From: Kosakonia sp. BYX6
GTDB taxonomy: Bacteria; Pseudomonadota; Gammaproteobacteria; Enterobacterales; Enterobacteriaceae
Direction: 5' to 3'
DNA: 64,000 nucleotides
Assembly: GCF_038449125.1 (NCBI RefSeq)
Contig: NZ_CP151800.1
Span: forward strand, 2,018,406 to 2,082,405
The notes under the pieces are model-generated. The model was not told the origin of the DNA. It did no database searches and was given only the letters and a program-made list of their open reading frames with translations. This document shows positions 28,221 to 36,704 of the stretch, in pieces (within the stretch, counting starts at the first letter, position 1; each line of letters starts with the position of its first letter). Made by a program: the position numbers and the translations under genes.

Positions 28221-30269
28221 ATGAACACTTTGTTTAAGCGCACCGCGTTGGCTGGTCTGTTATTCGTAACAGGCCATGCCCTGGCTGTGGAAGATATTAC
28301 CCGTGCCGATCAAATTCCGGTTTTGAAGGAAGAGACCCAGCACGCGACGGTGAGCGAACGCGTAACCTCGCGCTTCACCCGCTCTCATTATCGTCAGTTC
28401 GATTTGGATCAAGCCTTTTCGGCGAAGATCTTTACCCGCTATCTCAATCTGCTTGATTACAGCCACAATGTGTTACTGGCCAGTGATGTTGAGCAATTTT
28501 CACAGAAGAAAGGCCAGATTGGCGATGAGTTGCGCAGCGGTAAACTGGACGTATTTTACGACCTGTATAACCAGGCACAGCAGCGTCGCTTTGAGCGTTA
28601 TCAGTACGCACTAAAAGTGCTGGAACGCCCGATGGATTTCTCCGGTAACGACACGTTTAATTTGGATCGCAGCAAAGCGCCCTGGCCGAAAGATGAAGCC
28701 GAGCTGAATGCGCTGTGGGACAGTAAAGTTAAATATGACGAGCTGAGCCTCAAACTCACCGGCAAAGACGAGAAAGAGATCCGTGAAACGCTCTCCCGGC
28801 GTTACAAGTTTGCAATTCGTCGCCTGGCGCAGACCAACAGCGAAGATGTGTTCTCCCTGGCGATGACCTCGTTCGCACGAGAAATCGATCCGCACACGAA
28901 CTACCTTTCTCCGCGTAACACCGAACAATTTAACACTGAGATGAGTCTCTCACTCGAAGGGATTGGCGCGGTGCTGCAAGGGGATGACGACTACACCGTG
29001 ATTAACTCCATGGTGGCGGGCGGTCCGGCGGCGAAGAGTAAAGCCATTAGTGTTGGCGATCGTATCGTTGGCGTGGGTCAGACCGGGCAAAATATGGTCG
29101 ACGTGATCGGCTGGCGTCTCGATGACGTGGTAGCACTGATTAAAGGACCGAAAGGCAGTAAAGTGCGCCTCGAAATCCTGCCGGCAGGCAAGGGTACGAA
29201 AACGCGTATCGTCACTTTGACGCGCGAGCGTATACGCCTGGAAGATCGTGCGGTCAAAATGTCCGTGAAGACCGTCGGCAAAGAGAAAGTCGGCGTGCTG
29301 GATATTCCTGGCTTCTATGTCGGGCTGACTGATGACGTTAAAGTTCAGTTGCAGAAGCTGGAAAAACAGAATGTCAGCAGCGTGGTGATTGACCTGCGTA
29401 CTAACGGTGGCGGAGCACTGACGGAAGCGGTATCGCTTTCTGGCCTGTTTATTCCGTCGGGTCCGGTGGTGCAAGTCCGTGATAACAACGGCAAAGTGCG
29501 CGAAGACAGTGACACTGATGGCGTGGTGTATTACAAAGGCCCGCTGGTGGTGCTGGTGGATCGCTTTAGCGCCTCGGCGTCGGAAATCTTCGCTGCCGCG
29601 ATGCAGGACTATGGCCGCGCGCTGATTGTCGGTGAACCGACCTTCGGTAAAGGCACTGTGCAGCAGTATCGCTCGCTTAACCGTATCTACGATCAGATGC
29701 TGCGCCCGGAATGGCCAGCGCTGGGTTCGGTGCAATACACCATCCAGAAATTTTATCGAGTGAACGGCGGCAGTACGCAACGTAAAGGTGTAACGCCGGA
29801 CATCATCATGCCAACCGGTACGCAGGTTACGGAAACGGGTGAAAAATTCGAAGACAACGCCTTGCCGTGGGATAGCATTAACGCTGCTACCTTTGTGCGA
29901 TCCGGCGATTTGAAACCGTTTGGTGCGGAGCTGCTCAAAAAACATGATGAGCGCATCGCCAAAGATCCCGAGTTCCAGTACATCGTCAAAGATATTGCGC
30001 GTTTCGAGGCGCTGAAAGATAAGCGTAACGTGGTGTCGCTGAATCTGGCGCAGCGCGAGAAAGAGAATGCGGAAGATGACGCTATTCGTCTCTCGCGTCT
30101 CAACGACCGCTTCAAACGCGAAGGCAAGCCATTGCTGAAAAAACTAGACGATCTGCCGAAGGATTATCAGGAGCCTGATCCGTATCTTGATGAAACGGTT
30201 CACATTGCAACTGACCTGGCACATCTGCAAAAAGATCAACCAGCGGAACAACCCGCTCCCGCGAAGTGA
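28221..30269 (+). CDS. prc: Prc, tail-specific periplasmic protease
   Basis: Prc (Tsp) degrades periplasmic proteins with nonpolar C-termini, trims FtsI, and with NlpI controls MepS. The 682-residue protein has a signal peptide (ending ALA, about residue 22), a PDZ domain (about 240-320; SMVAGGPAAKSKAISVGDRI) and an S41 peptidase domain. The catalytic Ser is in VDRFSASASEIF and the Lys in EPTFGKGTVQQ. The ATG at 28221 matches the family; an in-frame ATG at 28173 lies inside proQ. It is full length and followed by a terminator. Confidence 0.97.
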   Translation: MNTLFKRTALAGLLFVTGHALAVEDITRADQIPVLKEETQHATVSERVTSRFTRSHYRQFDLDQAFSAKIFTRYLNLLDYSHNVLLASDVEQFSQKKGQIGDELRSGKLDVFYDLYNQAQQRRFERYQYALKVLERPMDFSGNDTFNLDRSKAPWPKDEAELNALWDSKVKYDELSLKLTGKDEKEIRETLSRRYKFAIRRLAQTNSEDVFSLAMTSFAREIDPHTNYLSPRNTEQFNTEMSLSLEGIGAVLQGDDDYTVINSMVAGGPAAKSKAISVGDRIVGVGQTGQNMVDVIGWRLDDVVALIKGPKGSKVRLEILPAGKGTKTRIVTLTRERIRLEDRAVKMSVKTVGKEKVGVLDIPGFYVGLTDDVKVQLQKLEKQNVSSVVIDLRTNGGGALTEAVSLSGLFIPSGPVVQVRDNNGKVREDSDTDGVVYYKGPLVVLVDRFSASASEIFAAAMQDYGRALIVGEPTFGKGTVQQYRSLNRIYDQMLRPEWPALGSVQYTIQKFYRVNGGSTQRKGVTPDIIMPTGTQVTETGEKFEDNALPWDSINAATFVRSGDLKPFGAELLKKHDERIAKDPEFQYIVKDIARFEALKDKRNVVSLNLAQREKENAEDDAIRLSRLNDRFKREGKPLLKKLDDLPKDYQEPDPYLDETVHIATDLAHLQKDQPAEQPAPAK

Positions 30270-30275
30270 TAACAA

Positions 30276-30305
30276 CAGGCACAAGAAATTGTGCCTGTTT
30301 TTTTA
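30276..30305 (+). terminator. Terminator after prc
   Basis: ACAGGCACAA pairs with TTGTGCCTGT across GAAA, and a run of Ts follows. Confidence 0.9.
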
Positions 30306-30460
30306 ACAACTCTACATTGGCGTAAGCGTTGCGCTACAAAATGTAAAGTTGTGTTTTTCTCGTGACTTACGCCATATTCTTGCTTGAAAATAGCCCGCAT
30401 GCCCATACGATGTGGGTAAGCGCATTGTGCGTTTTGTTAAGTCGAGGTTAAAAGAAAATT

Positions 30461-31342
30461 ATGATGCGAATCGCGCTCTTCCTGTTGACTAACCTGGCTG
30501 TCATGTTGGTGTTCGGCCTGGTACTTAGCCTGACGGGCATTCAGTCGAGCAGCGTTCAGGGTTTGATGATTATGGCGCTGCTGTTTGGTTTTGGCGGCTC
30601 GTTCATTTCGCTGTTGATGTCGAAGTGGATGGCGCTGAAATCGGTAGGTGGCGAAGTGATCGAGCAGCCGCGTAATGATATGGAACGCTGGCTGATGGAA
30701 ACTGTGGCTCAGCAATCCCGCCAGGCGGGTATCGCAATGCCGCAAGTGGCGATTTACCATGCGCCGGATATCAACGCGTTTGCAACCGGTGCGCGCCGTG
30801 ATGCTTCGCTGGTGGCTGTGAGCACCGGTTTGCTGCAAAACATGAGCCGCGATGAAGCCGAAGCGGTTATCGCTCATGAAATCAGCCACATTGCTAATGG
30901 CGACATGGTGACCATGACCCTGATTCAGGGCATCGTTAACACCTTCGTTATCTTTATTTCGCGCATTATTGCGCAGGTCGCCGCAGGTTTCCTGGGTGGC
31001 AATCGGGATGAGGGCGAAGAGAGCAACGGCAACCCGCTGATCTACTTTGCTGTCGCAACCGTACTGGAACTGGTGTTTGGTATTTTGGCCAGCATTATTA
31101 CGATGTGGTTCTCACGGCATCGTGAATTCCACGCCGACGCCGGTTCGGCAAAACTGGTGGGTCGTGAGAAGATGATTGCTGCGCTACAGCGTCTGAAAAC
31201 CAGCTACGAGCCGCAGGAAGCCAGCAGCATGATGGCGTTCTGCATTAACGGGAAGTCGAAGTCGCTGAGCGAAATGTTTATGACACACCCGCCGCTGGAT
31301 AAACGTATCGAAGCGTTGCGTACCGGTGAATTCCTGAAGTAA
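30461..31342 (+). CDS. htpX: HtpX, membrane metalloprotease
   Basis: HtpX is an M48 zinc protease of the inner membrane that works with FtsH in membrane-protein quality control and is induced by heat and envelope stress. The 293-residue protein has two N-terminal membrane segments, the HEISH zinc motif in [13 protein letters not shown] at about residue 140, and the third ligand region [11 protein letters not shown] at about 222. Further hydrophobic segments lie at about 155-210. The 190 bases before it hold its promoter; no Cpx box could be assigned with confidence. Confidence 0.97.
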   Translation: MMRIALFLLTNLAVMLVFGLVLSLTGIQSSSVQGLMIMALLFGFGGSFISLLMSKWMALKSVGGEVIEQPRNDMERWLMETVAQQSRQAGIAMPQVAIYHAPDINAFATGARRDASLVAVSTGLLQNMSRDEAEAVIAHEISHIANGDMVTMTLIQGIVNTFVIFISRIIAQVAAGFLGGNRDEGEESNGNPLIYFAVATVLELVFGILASIITMWFSRHREFHADAGSAKLVGREKMIAALQRLKTSYEPQEASSMMAFCINGKSKSLSEMFMTHPPLDKRIEALRTGEFLK

Positions 31343-31360
31343 TTTCCGCAAAGAAAACAG

Positions 31361-31388
31361 AAAGCGCGTCAATTGACGCGCTTTTATT
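31361..31388. terminator. Bidirectional terminator between htpX and yebQ
   Basis: AAAGCGCGTC, AATT and GACGCGCTTTT form a perfect stem-loop between the convergent genes, with A and T runs on the two sides. Confidence 0.88.
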
Positions 31389-32757
31389 ACTGTGCTCGTG
31401 GCTGCGTGATGCGCAGACTACTAATGATAGCGGCAAGCGTTGCCAACGTTCCCGCTAGCAGTAATGAAATGTGCGTGCCGTTGTTTTCAAAGAGATTGAA
31501 CATCAATGCTACCAGCGCTGCGCCTGAGCTTTGGCCTAATAAACGCGCGGTGCCCAGCATCCCGCTTGCGCCACCGCTACGCTGGCGCGGGGCGGCAGTA
31601 ATGATGGTGTGATTATTGGGTGACTGGAATAAACCAAAACCCGCGCCGCAGAGTGCCATCCGCCAGATGATATCGATATCCGCTGGTGCCGCCGGTAGCA
31701 GTGCCAGAGCGAATAATCCACCCGCCAGCATGACCAAACCAAGCGCCCCTAACAATCCTGCATGCGCGCGCTCAATCAAATACCCGGCGAGAGGTGCCAT
31801 CACCATTGTTGCCAGCGGCCAGGGTGTCAGCAAAAGCCCCGTTTCAACTTCGCTGCGCCCGAGCACGGTTTGCATAAAGAAGGGCAGGGATACCAGGGCC
31901 AACATTTGCGCGCAGAACGAGCAGATTGATGTACCTATGGAGAGGGAAAAAAGTGGAATACGCAGCAAATCGACCGGTAATAATGGCACTGGCAAACGTA
32001 ACTGCCTGCGCACAAAAAACCAACCGATCACCAGCAACGCAACGACTTCAGCCACAATAAGCTCGGTGGATTGACCTTGGGCAAAGCTGCTTAATGCGGT
32101 GATTAGCAGACCAAATGTCAATGCGTTCATCACCGCACTTGGCAGATCGAATTTCGGCATTGTGCTGCGCGCCGCATTCGGCGGTAAAAATTTTATCGCC
32201 AACAGTAGGGCGATGATCCCTAGCGGCACGTTAATCAAAAATAACCACTGCCAGGAGGCAACCGACAGGATTGCCGCGGCAATCGTTGGCCCCGCAGCTG
32301 AAGAAACTGCCACGACGAAAGAGTTAATCCCCATGCCGCGCCCCAAACTGCGATGCGGGTAGATCAGGCGAATCAACGCGGTATTCACACTCATTAGCGC
32401 GGCGCCACCAAAACCTTGTGCTACACGCGCAAGTGTCAATGTAAGCAACGAGTCCGACAACGCGCAAAGCAATGAAGTGATAGTGAAGAGAACCAGCCCG
32501 CATTGATAGACGCGGCGGTAACCAAACATATCTCCCAGAAAAGAGAGCGTAAGCAATGAGACGACAATGGCAATTTGGTAGGCGTTAACAATCCAAATGG
32601 AGCCAGCCGGTGAAGCATCGAGGTCGCGCGCAATTGTTGGCAGCGCGACGTTGGCGATGGCACCATCAAGGACAGCCATGGCAATACCAATAACAATGGT
32701 CAAAATTGCGCCGTAGCGCAGCGGTACGGGCAAGCCGTCTAAAGAAGATTTATCCAT
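31387..32757 (-). CDS. yebQ: YebQ, DHA2-type MFS drug transporter
   Basis: YebQ is a predicted multidrug efflux pump of the major facilitator superfamily, EmrB/QacA type; its substrate is unknown. The 456-residue protein has about 14 membrane segments. It shows the DHA2 motifs LDGAIANVALPTIA near the first helix and the motif-A-like FLGDMFGYRRVYQ after the second. The C-terminal half has SPNNHTIITAAPRQRSGGASG. Length is within a residue of E. coli. It is divergent from kdgR. Confidence 0.93.
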   Translation of the reverse strand: MDKSSLDGLPVPLRYGAILTIVIGIAMAVLDGAIANVALPTIARDLDASPAGSIWIVNAYQIAIVVSLLTLSFLGDMFGYRRVYQCGLVLFTITSLLCALSDSLLTLTLARVAQGFGGAALMSVNTALIRLIYPHRSLGRGMGINSFVVAVSSAAGPTIAAAILSVASWQWLFLINVPLGIIALLLAIKFLPPNAARSTMPKFDLPSAVMNALTFGLLITALSSFAQGQSTELIVAEVVALLVIGWFFVRRQLRLPVPLLPVDLLRIPLFSLSIGTSICSFCAQMLALVSLPFFMQTVLGRSEVETGLLLTPWPLATMVMAPLAGYLIERAHAGLLGALGLVMLAGGLFALALLPAAPADIDIIWRMALCGAGFGLFQSPNNHTIITAAPRQRSGGASGMLGTARLLGQSSGAALVALMFNLFENNGTHISLLLAGTLATLAAIISSLRITQPRAQ

Positions 32758-32934
32758 GGAGTATTCAGGGTTAATATAACAGCGTCATTTGTATAATGAT
32801 TCTACCACCGCTATTCCGGCTTTATGTCGCAGATTTGTAACGAAGTTGACAAACGCGCATTGCGGCAGCGGGATGACGAATTTATAATAAAAACCGATTC
32901 TGAATTTTATAAAACACAGGCGATGAGGTGATTA

Positions 32935-33726
32935 ATGGCAATCGCAGATTTGGATAAGCAGCCAGATTCTGTCTCTTCAGTATTGAAGGTCTTTGGCATT
33001 CTGCAGGCGCTCGGTGAAGAGCGTGAAATCGGCATCACCGAGCTGTCGCAGCGTGTCATGATGTCAAAAAGCACCGTTTATCGCTTTTTGCAAACAATGA
33101 AATCTTTGGGTTACGTTGCGCAGGAAGGGGAGTCTGAAAAATATTCCCTGACGTTAAAGTTGTTTGAATTGGGCGCGCGCGCGTTGCAAAACGTTGATTT
33201 GATCCGCAGTGCGGATATCCAGATGCGTGAACTTTCTCGCCTGACGAAAGAGACCATCCACCTGGGTGCGCTAGATGAAGACAGCATTGTTTACATCCAC
33301 AAAATCGATTCGATGTATAACCTGCGCATGTATTCACGCATCGGTCGTCGCAACCCGCTTTACAGCACGGCTATCGGCAAAGTACTTCTTGCCTGGCGCG
33401 ACCGTGAAGAAGTGAAACAGATCCTTGAGGGCGTTGAATACAAGCGCAGTACGGATCGCACGATCACCAGCACAGAAGATCTGCTGCCGATGCTGGATGT
33501 GGTTCGTGAACAGGGTTATGGCGAAGATAATGAAGAACAGGAAGAAGGCTTACGCTGCATTGGCGTTCCGGTTTTCGACCGTTTCGGCGTGGTCATTGCG
33601 GGTCTCAGCATCTCCTTCCCGACGCTGCGTTTCTCCGAAGAGCGTCTTCATGAATACGTGGCAATGCTGCACCAGGCGGCGCGTAAAATTTCCGAACAGA
33701 TGGGTTATAACAATTATCCATTCTGA
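32935..33726 (+). CDS. kdgR: KdgR, IclR-family repressor of KDG catabolism
   Basis: KdgR represses genes for uptake and breakdown of 2-keto-3-deoxygluconate and in relatives also eda. The 263-residue protein has a winged helix-turn-helix at about 10-70 (ITELSQRVMMSKSTVYRFLQ). The IclR effector domain at about 85-255 includes GALDEDSIVYIHKID, STAIGKVLLA and the C-terminal GLSISFPTLRFSEER. It is read alone, divergent from yebQ, and ends at a symmetric terminator. It adds a second repressor to the Entner-Doudoroff genes of the window. Confidence 0.97.
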   Translation: MAIADLDKQPDSVSSVLKVFGILQALGEEREIGITELSQRVMMSKSTVYRFLQTMKSLGYVAQEGESEKYSLTLKLFELGARALQNVDLIRSADIQMRELSRLTKETIHLGALDEDSIVYIHKIDSMYNLRMYSRIGRRNPLYSTAIGKVLLAWRDREEVKQILEGVEYKRSTDRTITSTEDLLPMLDVVREQGYGEDNEEQEEGLRCIGVPVFDRFGVVIAGLSISFPTLRFSEERLHEYVAMLHQAARKISEQMGYNNYPF

Positions 33727-33728
33727 TA

Positions 33729-33757
33729 CAAAAAAGCCGCTGAATAAGCGGCTTTTT
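33729..33757. terminator. Bidirectional terminator between kdgR and yobH
   Basis: AAAAAAGCCGCT, GAATA and AGCGGCTTTTTT form a perfect symmetric stem-loop with A and T runs on the two sides. Confidence 0.92.
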
Positions 33758-33769
33758 TGTTTGTAAGGG

Positions 33770-34009
33770 TTAGCCGTTATCGATAACGGTGTCGCTTTTA
33801 CGCAGCAGCGGGCAGTTCGCCAGGCCAAAGAAACCATTGCTGGAATTAACATATTGTGCGGTACTGGTGCCACGCGCTGTAGCATAATTGCACTGTAAAC
33901 CAAGGCCTGCTGCATTTTCGTTGCTGTTTATTAGCACGCCATAACCGCTCAGCAAGAGCCCAATCCACAGTAGCGCCAGAATAATTACGCTTCTAATGAG
34001 TGTACGCAT
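33770..34009 (-). CDS. yobH: YobH, small exported or membrane protein
   Basis: YobH is a 79-residue protein of unknown function. One hydrophobic segment (SVIILALLWIGLLLSGYGVL, about 7-26) acts as signal or anchor. A short periplasmic part with two cysteines follows (LGLQCNYATARGTST and ANCPLLRKSD). The ATG at 34009 has an AAGGAG site; a further in-frame ATG at 34024 does not. It is divergent from mgrB. Confidence 0.92.
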   Translation of the reverse strand: MRTLIRSVIILALLWIGLLLSGYGVLINSNENAAGLGLQCNYATARGTSTAQYVNSSNGFFGLANCPLLRKSDTVIDNG

Positions 34010-34171
34010 TTTCGCTCCTTGCATATCGGTAAACTACCGCTTTAAGGCTACCGTGTCTTTCTGATGAAACAAGCCGAGCATTCCTAAAAATACCCAAAAG
34101 AGATACAGTTAGTCGCGGTTTAAGGAAGCCATGTTAACCTGGTTACACCTTGTAATGTATCGGAGAGTGGA

Positions 34172-34315
34172 GTGAGAAAATATAGATGGCTGATCCTGAT
34201 TGCCGTGTTGGTAGGCTGCCTGCTGCTCTGGACTCAAATGCTTAACGTGATGTGTGATCAGGATGTACAATTCTTTAGCGGCATCTGCGTCATCAACAAA
34301 TTCATCCCCTGGTAA
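34172..34315 (+). CDS. mgrB: MgrB, feedback inhibitor of PhoQ
   Basis: MgrB is a 47-residue inner-membrane protein that binds the sensor PhoQ and dampens PhoPQ; its loss causes polymyxin resistance in Klebsiella. The frame reads, from a GTG start, [20 protein letters not shown], then the periplasmic part with the two conserved cysteines ([13 protein letters not shown]) and the C-terminal INKFIPW. The gene is intact. A GGAG site lies shortly upstream. A PhoP box is expected, but only poorly spaced GTTTA-like elements are visible at 34117-34146. yebO follows after 74 bases. Confidence 0.95.
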   Translation: MRKYRWLILIAVLVGCLLLWTQMLNVMCDQDVQFFSGICVINKFIPW

Positions 34316-34389
34316 TGGCATTTCTGCAGTGAGTGATTTCCTTCCTTGGCGCCAGTGGTAAAATGCCGCGTCAACATTGAGGTGGTGAA

Positions 34390-34680
34390 ATGAACGAAGT
34401 TTTAAATTCGGGCGCGGTCAATCTTGCGTCTATGCTGGTTTCTTTGGTGGTTCTGGTCGTCGGTTTAGTCGTGTGGTTCTTCGTTAATCGTTCCAGTTCG
34501 CGAACGAATGAGCAGATTGAGTTGCTTGAAGCACTGTTAGATCAGCAAAAACGGCAGAACGCGTTGTTGCGCCGACTTTGTGAATCCAATGAGCCAGAAA
34601 AAGAAAATGCCCCTGAACCTGTGAAGAGCAAAAGTAATGGTGACGATGAGGAGTTCATCCGCCTGGTGGCTGAGCGTTAA
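34390..34680 (+). CDS. yebO: YebO, small membrane protein
   Basis: YebO is a 96-residue protein of unknown function. A membrane segment (about 10-36; MLVSLVVLVVGLVVWFFV) is followed by a helical, probably coiled-coil region (QIELLEALLDQQKRQNALLR) and an acidic tail. A GAGGTG site precedes the start. It lies between mgrB and the MBL-fold gene, 17 bases apart from the latter, so the three may share transcripts. Confidence 0.92.
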   Translation: MNEVLNSGAVNLASMLVSLVVLVVGLVVWFFVNRSSSRTNEQIELLEALLDQQKRQNALLRRLCESNEPEKENAPEPVKSKSNGDDEEFIRLVAER

Positions 34681-34697
34681 AAGCCTGGAGGGCAGAG

Positions 34698-35687
34698 ATG
34701 GTCTGGAAAAACCCCTGGTATAATCCTGCAATATCTCATCACTCTCCTGGTGGTTTTACTAACGTGACGCCGGTTACCCACCAGCCCGGAGACAAAAAGC
34801 GCTGGCACGATGAGCGCAAAGCCGCCGGGCTTCCGCGACCGCCATCAAATGGCTACACCGGATTTATTGAACAGTGGTGGCAAAAGGCCGAAATCGCAGG
34901 CGACAGCGATGGTCTTTGGTGGTTAGGCCACTCCAGTATCCTCCTTCGTTTGCAGGGGAAATACCTGCTCACAGATCCTGTTTTTTCTCGCCGTGCTTCC
35001 CCGCTACGTTTTGCAGGGCCACAGCGTCGTACTCCGCCAGCGCTGGCGATTGCCGATATTCCGCAACTTGATGCGGTGCTGATCTCCCATAATCATTACG
35101 ATCATCTGGACGCATGGACGTTACGCGCACTGTTGCGCCGCTTTCCTGAGGTGCATTTTTTTGCACCGCTGGGTTTGGGAAAGTGGATTCGTCGACAGGG
35201 CGCTCGCCACGTGAGCGAGCTTGATTGGTGGAAAAATACCTCTTTCGCCGGGATGAGTTTTACCGCCGTGCCCGCTCAGCACTGGAGTATGCGGACATTA
35301 TGGGATCGCAACCGTTCTTTATGGTGCGGATGGGTTGTTGAATCGGCCGGGCTGCGGTTCTGGTTTCCCGGCGATACCGGATATATGCCAGAACTGCTCG
35401 CTATTCCAGAACGGTTGGGCGCGTTGGATGTTGTGGCGCTGCCTGTGGGAGCATATGCACCGCGCTGGTTCATGGCGATAAACCATATGGATCCGCAAAG
35501 TGCAGTGACGCTTTGGCAGCAGTTGGGTACGCCGCTGGCTTTTCCAATCCATTGGGGTGTATTTGAATTGGCGGATGAATCCCTTGATGAACCGGTTAAA
35601 GAATTGCAGTACGCATTAAGCGAAGCGGCAGATGAGAGTGATAACTTCAGGATCCTGAAAATCGGTCAGTATTTATCCCTGCGTTAA
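34698..35687 (+). CDS. MBL-fold metallo-hydrolase (RomA/NAPE-PLD-like)
   Basis: The 329-residue protein has a metallo-beta-lactamase fold. The metal motif HNHYDHLD is at about residues 132-139, preceded by WWLGHSSILLRLQGKYLLTDP. Further ligands lie in FPGDTGYMP and AFPIHWGVFELADE. This pattern fits the group of RomA and N-acyl-phosphatidylethanolamine phospholipase D-like hydrolases; the natural substrate is not evident. There is no signal peptide. The GGAGGG site and the 17-base gap place it as last gene behind mgrB and yebO. E. coli K-12 is not known to have a gene here. Confidence 0.85.
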   Translation: MVWKNPWYNPAISHHSPGGFTNVTPVTHQPGDKKRWHDERKAAGLPRPPSNGYTGFIEQWWQKAEIAGDSDGLWWLGHSSILLRLQGKYLLTDPVFSRRASPLRFAGPQRRTPPALAIADIPQLDAVLISHNHYDHLDAWTLRALLRRFPEVHFFAPLGLGKWIRRQGARHVSELDWWKNTSFAGMSFTAVPAQHWSMRTLWDRNRSLWCGWVVESAGLRFWFPGDTGYMPELLAIPERLGALDVVALPVGAYAPRWFMAINHMDPQSAVTLWQQLGTPLAFPIHWGVFELADESLDEPVKELQYALSEAADESDNFRILKIGQYLSLR

Positions 35688-36199
35688 TTCAGCGGCATAG
35701 CTCACAAATTGTAGCCGTATTAAAACTGTGCTGTTTTATTTTTATCGAAACGTTTTTACTGCCTTTTTATGATGCATTGTCATCATAATTTCATTATTTT
35801 GGTGCAGTACTTTGCTTATTTGCACAACAACTATCCATAGTAAACATCGGCAATAGTTTCTCCTCTGTGCATAATTGTTTAAGAATCTTCCTGGTCGTGC
35901 AAAAAAGCATAACTATGCGCAAATTGTTCTTAAGATATATGCGAAAGGTATCGACGGTTTGGCGGCGGCGGAGTTGCGCGGAACTTATTGAACTATAGTG
36001 ATAAACAGGTTATTTTCAGCGCCAAAACGCTTGTACGTAACGGCTGCTATAGCGTTCATTGCAATGAATAAATGAACAAAAGATGTCTCAATATCTTTGG
36101 AATTTGTGCGACGGATCCAGACATGTTTAAAAATGGCTTGCCATAGTTTACGTATTATGTGATAAAACGTTTTGGGTCAATCGAGGTACAGTTCTGTTT
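35688..36199 (+). other. 512-base AT-rich intergenic region before yobF-cspC
   Basis: No protein or known RNA gene can be supported here. The stretch is AT-rich from 35700 to 35950. It holds several promoter-like elements but no hairpin with a T-run, so read-through from the MBL gene is not visibly blocked. The last 100 bases should contain the yobF-cspC promoter, for instance around TTTACGTATTATGTGATAAAAC at 36147-36168. Why it is so long is not clear. Confidence 0.5.
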
Positions 36200-36341
36200 A
36201 TGTGTGGCATTTTCAGTAAAGAAGTCCTGAGTAAACACGTTGCGTTGAATACAGCTTCTCTGCCGAACCTTATATTAGTGCCTCAAGCAGTAATGTCTCA
36301 GTTTTCTCAGTCAATGCCTGCGGGCGAAGTATATACATTAA
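36200..36341 (+). pseudogene. yobF: yobF, broken by two single-base losses
   Basis: The frame opens correctly with MCGIFSKEVLSKHV (14 codons) and then leaves the family sequence. Adding one base near 36244 moves to a frame reading DVEYSFSAEPYISASSSNVS, as in E. coli YobF. A second added base near 36307 moves to a frame reading LSQCLRAKYIH and a stop at 36339-36341, inside the cspC ribosome binding site. The repaired product is exactly 47 residues, the family length. Without repair the first frame runs on to 36367, 14 bases into cspC. YobF is a small stress-related protein co-transcribed with cspC. Confidence 0.75.
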
Positions 36342-36353
36342 GGAATTTTGCAA

Positions 36354-36563
36354 ATGGCAAAGATTAAAGGTCAAGTTAAGTGGTTCAACGAGTCTAAAGG
36401 TTTTGGTTTCATTACTCCGGCTGATGGCAGCAAAGATGTATTCGTACACTTCTCTGCAATCCAGGGTAACGGTTTCAAAACTCTGGCCGAAGGCCAGAAC
36501 GTTGAGTTTGAAATTCAGGACGGTCAGAAAGGCCCGGCTGCAGTTAACGTAACTGCTATCTGA
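36354..36563 (+). CDS. cspC: CspC, cold-shock-family RNA chaperone
   Basis: CspC is a constitutive CspA-family protein that melts RNA structure and stabilises rpoS and stress mRNAs. The 69-residue protein carries RNP1 (KGFGFI) and RNP2 (VFVHF), and looks identical or nearly identical to the E. coli protein. The start MAKIKG at 36354 follows TAAGGA; an in-frame ATG six bases upstream is less likely. It lies directly behind the broken yobF and is followed by a terminator. Confidence 0.98.
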
Positions 36564-36613
36564 TTTCGACACCTCTGAGCTTGAAGCGCGTTTAGCGTAT
36601 CAATGTCAATTAT

Positions 36614-36645
36614 AAAGCCTCGCCTTCGTGCGGGGCTTTTTAATT
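36614..36645 (+). terminator. Terminator after cspC
   Basis: AAAGCCTCGC pairs with GCGGGGCTTT (one G-T pair) across a short loop, followed by Ts. Confidence 0.87.
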
Positions 36646-36704
36646 TCCTCGATATAACAAATGGCGGTACACTTTCGCCCTTTGAGAAATCCTCCGGAGT
36701 GTTT

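Noticed and set aside
28950-29945. 331-codon minus-strand reading frame
   Set aside because: It is antisense to prc and has low-complexity His/Arg/Gln-rich sequence typical of mirror frames.
34111-34146. Possible PhoP box before mgrB
   Set aside because: GGTTTA, TGTTAA and GGTTAC are present, but their spacing (15 and 9 bases) does not fit the 11-base repeat of a PhoP box.
34109-34321. 70-codon minus-strand frame over mgrB
   Set aside because: It is the mirror of the intact mgrB gene, whose Cys-containing sequence is clearly conserved.
35745-35757. Cra-like palindrome around GAAACGTTTTT
   Set aside because: Only one half fits the Cra consensus, and no promoter can be assigned next to it.
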